Below, piece by piece: positions 59,437 through 64,000 of a DNA stretch of 64,000 nucleotides; position 1 is the first letter of the stretch; the number at the start of each line of letters is the position of its first letter. The notes beneath the pieces were generated by a model. That model was not told the origin of the DNA. It saw nothing but the letters and a program-made list of their open reading frames with translations, and ran no database searches. Source of the DNA: Chrysomallon squamiferum (lineage: Eukaryota > Mollusca > Gastropoda > Neomphalida > Peltospiridae); NCBI GenBank assembly GCA_012295275.1, contig CM022677.1, positions 5,566,075 through 5,630,074 of the forward strand, given 5' to 3'. The position numbers were made by a program, and so were the translations under genes.

Positions 59437-62400
59437 TCAGTCAACTACACAAATCCTGTACATGACACAAACAAGTGAGCAGTCAACTACACAAATCCTG
59501 TCCATGACACAAACAAGTGAGTAGTCAACTACACAAATCCTGTCCATGACACAAACAAGTGAGTAGTCAACTACAAAAATCCTGTACAAGACACAAACAA
59601 GTGAGCAGTCAACTACACAAATCCTGTCCATGACACAAACAAGTGAGCAGTCAACTACACAAATCCTGTATATGTGCTCTGGAGTTGTCCATCACACAAA
59701 CAAGTGAGTAGTCAACTACAAAAATCCTGTACATGACAGAAACAAGTGAGCAGTCAACTACACAAATCCTGTCCATGTGCTCTGGAGTTGTCCATGACAC
59801 AAACAAGTGAGCAGTCAACTACACAAATCCTGTATATGTGCTCTGGAGTTGTCCATGACACAAACAAGTGAGCAGTCAACTACACAAATCCTGTCCATGT
59901 GCTCTGGAGTTGTCCATGACACAAACAAGTGAGCAGTCAACTACACAAATCCTGTACATGTGCTCTGGAGTTGTCCATGACACAAACAAGTGAGCAGTCA
60001 ACTACACAAATCCTGTCTATGTGCTCTGGACTTGTCCATGACACAAACAAGTGAGCAGTCAACTACACAAATCCTGTACATGTGCTCTGGAGTTGTCCAT
60101 GACACAAACAAGTGAGCAGTCAACTACACAAATCCTGTACATGTGCTCTGGAGTTGTCCATGACACAAACAAGTGAGCAGTCAACTACACAAATCCTGTC
60201 TATGTGCTCTGGACTTATCCATCACACAAACAAGTGAGCAGTCAACTACACAAATCGTGTACATGACACAAACAAATGAGTAGTCAACTACACAAATCCT
60301 GTACATGACACAAACAAGTGAGCAGTCAACTACACAAATCCTGTATATGTGCTCTGGAGTTGTCCATGACACAAACAAGTGAGCAGTCAACTACACAAAT
60401 CCTGTACATGTGCTCTGGAGTTGTCCATGACACAAACAAGTGAGCAGTCAACTACACAAATCCTGTCTATGTGCTCTGGACTTATCCATCACACAAACAA
60501 GTGAGCAGTCAACTACACAAATCCTGTCCATGACATAAACAAGTGAGCAGTCAACTACACAAATCCTGTTCATGACACAAACAAGTGAGCAGTCAACTAC
60601 ACAAATCCTGTCTATGTGCTCTGGAGTTGTCCATGACACAAACAAGTGAGCAGTCAACTACACAAATCCTGTCCAGTGAGTTGTCCAGACACAAACAAGT
60701 GAGCAGTCAACTACACAAATCCTGTCCATGTGCTCTGGAGTTGTCCATGACACAAACAAGTGAGCAGTCAACTACACAAATCCTGTCCATGTGCTCTGGA
60801 GTTGTCCATGACACAAACAAGTGAGCAGTCAACAAATCCTGTCAAGCAGTCAACTACACAAATCCTGTCCATGTGCTCTGGAGTTGTCCATGACACAAAC
60901 AAGTGAGCAGTCAACTACACAAATCCTGTCTATGTGCTCTGGAGTTGTCCATGACACAAACAAGTGAGCAGTCAACTACACAAATCCTGTCCATGTGCTC
61001 TGGAGTTGTCCATGACACAAACAAGTGAGCAGTCAACTACACAAATCCTGTCTATGTGCTCTGGAGTTGTCCATGACACAAACAAGTGAGCAGTCAACTA
61101 CACAAATCCTGTCCATGTGCTCTGGAGTTGTCCATGACACAAACAAGTGAGCAGTCAACTACACAAATCCTGTACATGTGCTCTGGACTTGTCCATGACA
61201 CAAACAAGTGAGCAGTCAACTACACAAATCCTGTCTATGTGTCTCTCCATGTGGACTTATCCATGACACAAACAAGTGAGCAGTCAACTACACAAATCCT
61301 GTCTATGTGCTCTGGACTTGTCCATGACACAAACAAGTGAGCAGTCAACTACACAAATCCTGTCTATGTGCTCTGGACTTGTCCATGACACAAACAAGTG
61401 AGCAGTCAACTACACAAATCCTGTCTGTGCTCTGGACTTGTCCATGACACAAACAAGTGAGCAGTCAACTACACAAATCCTGTCTATGTGCTCTGGACTT
61501 GTCCATGACACAAACAAGTGAGCAGTCAACTACACAAATCCTGTCTATGTGCTCTGGACTTGTCCATGACACAAACAAGTGAGCAGTCAACTACACAAAT
61601 CCTGTCTATGTGCTCTGGACTTGTCCATGACACAAACAAGTGAGCAGTCAACTACACAAACTATGTGCTCTGGAGTTGTCCATGACACAAACAAGTGAGC
61701 AGTCAACTACACAAATCCTGTCCATGACACAAACAAGTGAGCAGTCAACTACACAAATCCTGTCTATGTGCTCTGGACTTGTCCATGACACAAACAAGTG
61801 AGCAGTCAACTACACAAAACATGTGCTCTGGACTTGTCCATGACACAAACAAGTGAGCAGTCAACTACACAAATCCTGTCTATGTGCTCTGGACTTGTCC
61901 ATGACACAAACAAGTGAGCAGTCAACTACACAAATCCTGTCCATGACATAAACAATGTGCTCTGGAGTTGTCCATGACACAAACAAGTGAGCAGTCAACT
62001 ACACAAATCCTGTCTATGTGCTCTGGACTTGTCCATGACACAAACAAGTGAGCAGTCAACTACACAAATCCTGTACATGTGCTCTGGAGTTGTCCATGAC
62101 ACAAACAAGTGAGCAGTCAACTACACAAATCCTGTACATGTCTCTGGAGTTGTCCATGACACAAACAAGTGAGCAGTCAACTACACAAATCCTGTCTATG
62201 TGCTCTGGAGTTGTCCATGACACAAACAAGTGAGCAGTCAACTACACAAATCCTGTCTCTTGCTCTGGACTTGTCCATGACACAAACAAGTGAGCAGTCA
62301 ACTACACAAATCCTGTGCATGTGCTCTGGAGTTGTCCATCAAACAATGACACAAACTATGTGCTCTGGACTTGTCCATGACACAAACAGTGAGAGCAGTC

Positions 62401-63421
62401 AACTACACAAATCCTGTCTATGTGCTCTGGACTTGTCCATGACACAAACAAGTGAGTAGTCAACTACACAAATCCTGTCTATGTGCTCTGGACTTGTCCA
62501 TGACACAAACAAGTGAGTAGTCAACTACACAAATCCTGTCCATGACATAAACAAGTGAGTAGTCAACTACACAAATCCTGTACATGACATAAACAAGTGA
62601 GTAGTCAAGTACACAAATGCTCTGGACTTGTCCATGACACAAACAAGTCCTGTCCACAAATCCTGTCTATGTGCTCTGGACTTGTCCATACACAAACAAG
62701 TGAGCAGTCAACTACACAAATCCTGTACATGTGCTCTGGAGTTGTCCATGACACAAACAAGTGAGCAGTCAACTCTCTGGACTTGTCCAAAATGAACAGT
62801 CAACTGTCCCATGACTTGTCCAACACAAACAAGTGAGTAGTCAACTACACAAATCATGTGTCCTTGTCCACAAAAGTGAGCAGTCAACTACACAAATCCT
62901 GTCCATGACACAAACAAGTACACAAATCCTGTCCATGACACAAACAAGTGAGTAGTCAACTACACAAATCCTGTCCATGACACAAACAAGTGAGCAGTCA
63001 ACTACACAAATCCTGTCCATGACACAAACAAGTGAGCAGTCAACTACACAAATCCTGTCCATGACACAAACAAGTGAGTAGTCAACTACACAAATCCTGT
63101 CCATGACACAAACAAGTGAGTAGTCAACTACACAAATCCTGTACATGACACAAACAAGTGAGCAGTCAACTACACAAATCCTGTACATGACACAAACAAG
63201 TGAGTAGTCAACTACACAAATCCTGTACATGACACAAACAAGTGAGTAGTCAACTACACAAATCCTGTACATGACACAAACAAGTGAGCAGTCAACTACA
63301 CAAATCGTGTACATGACACAAACAAGTGAGTAGTCAACTACACAAATCCTGTACATGACACAAACAAGTGAGTAGGCAACTACACAAATCCTGTACATGA
63401 CACAAACAAGTGAGTAGTCAA
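59437..63421. repeat. 4-kb intronic minisatellite of 42- and 61-bp units
   Basis: The short unit (42 bp) is CAGTCAACTACACAAATCCT plus GTCCATGACACAAACAAGTG and AG. The long unit (61 bp) has an extra TATGTGCTCTGGACTTGTC. Short units dominate both ends (59437-59650, 62880-63421); long units fill the middle. On the minus strand the 42-bp unit is open and encodes a 14-residue repeat (MDRICVVDYSLVCV) for up to 185 codons. It lies in the intron between the collagen exons. Confidence 0.97.
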
Positions 63422-63462
63422 CCTACATCTTGTATGTTCCTGCACTTTCCTACTCTACACAC

Positions 63463-63636
63463 CTAGAAACAAGAAACCAAGACATGGATTATCAGAAACA
63501 CCAGGAAACACCATGAGACCAGGAACACAATCATTACCATGAAGTCCTTGAACACTGGGTGCAACAGGATCTCCATGGATACCAAGTTCTCCAGTGTAAT
63601 CAGCTTCACCTTTTCTACCTGATATAAAGTCACAAC
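63463..63636 (-). pseudogene. Collagen Gly-X-Y exon with lost glycines
   Basis: The acceptor is TTTCTCTGATACAG and the donor GTGTGT. 174 bases, phase 1 in and out, so both boundaries split a codon, as in many collagen IV exons. It reads GRKGEADYTGELGIHGDP, then VAPSVQGLHGNDCVPGLM. The triplet register is clear, but several first positions are not Gly: D, V, S, C, V, D, C. Each is one base from a Gly codon (GAT, GTT, AGT, TGT, GTG). A functional triple helix would not tolerate this many. It precedes the NC1 exon in the same orientation, so it is probably the same gene, decayed. Confidence 0.75.
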
Positions 63637-63639
63637 CTG

Positions 63640-64000
63640 TATCAGAGAAAAACACAATTTTATTATTCAGGTATTAATTAACTGGGTAGTTTTTTCCAGG
63701 TGAAAAGGGTAACCATGGAAATCTAGATCAATTGATTTTCACATTCTGTTCTCACACATACTTCTTTCCTCTATTTTTGTTTACTTTACAAAAGAAATGC
63801 TTCATGGCTAAAATTATAAATAAATCCTAGGTTATTGTAATTATTACAAACATTTTAAAAACAAATATGTTTTTTAGACTTCTCCTGAAAAGACACAGTA
63901 TGAAAAATGATTCATAACCTGAAAGGTTAGAAATAAAAATGGTGTTAAATCTATTTTTTCAAGTAACAGATCATCAGATAGTGATAAAGATTAGAACTAT
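63640..64000. other. Intron upstream of the collagen exon
   Basis: AT-rich, with no further Gly-X-Y exon visible before the window ends. Earlier collagen exons should lie beyond 64000. Confidence 0.5.

Noticed and set aside
62841-63398. Minus-strand 185-codon frame of MDRICVVDYSLVCV repeats
   Set aside because: It arises from the 42-bp intronic array, with no splice sites or start context; other units in the array break it. Kept only as a repeat note.

Overview
The window is an AT-rich animal genome segment. It contains spliced genes with GT-AG introns, many minisatellites, tRNA-derived SINE-like boxes, a Mutator-like (MULE) transposase relic and TTTA/AAT microsatellites. A collagen IV NC1 exon and a CAMSAP-type CKK domain show it is metazoan. 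The repeat style is compatible with a marine lophotrochozoan such as a mollusc or annelid, but that is inference.

Layout. (1) 0.3-35.8 kb holds plus-strand exons of a gene I cannot name. From 3.8 kb onward the locus is present twice: copy A (3807-25709) and copy B (25910-35842), separated by a 200-N gap. Each copy carries the exon series, a MULE relic and the same minisatellites, but array sizes differ strongly. A Cys-rich terminal exon closes the segment at 35.9-36.1 kb, interrupted by a 55-bp triplication. (2) 38.2-53.0 kb is a plus-strand CAMSAP/patronin-like locus encoding the C-terminal microtubule minus-end-binding CKK region. Its last exons are duplicated (copy C 43401-47838, copy D 49013-53038), again with a 200-N gap between the copies. 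A GC-richer 374-bp satellite lies upstream of copy C. (3) 53-58 kb is repeats, SINE-like pieces and low-complexity DNA. (4) 58.3-63.6 kb is a minus-strand collagen IV-like gene: a Gly-X-Y exon, a 4-kb intronic array of 42/61-bp units, and an NC1 exon.

Two themes stand out. First, several arrays are amplified splice junctions. The 11-kb array at 9-20 kb repeats the 3' end of an exon plus its GTAAGT donor, about 120 times. The 59-bp array before 48781 repeats an acceptor plus the first 12 bases of the next exon. The 66-bp array at 3.4 kb repeats a GTAAGT donor. Second, both large duplications flank assembly gaps. They could be unmerged haplotypes with length-polymorphic minisatellites, or true tandem duplications.

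Many exons contain single-base frameshifts or stops. In the CAMSAP region the same breaks occur in both copies, and the collagen exon has lost glycines at several obligatory positions. These loci look like decaying copies, or the sequence carries systematic defects. I saw no CRISPR array, rRNA gene, intact tRNA gene or intact transposon.
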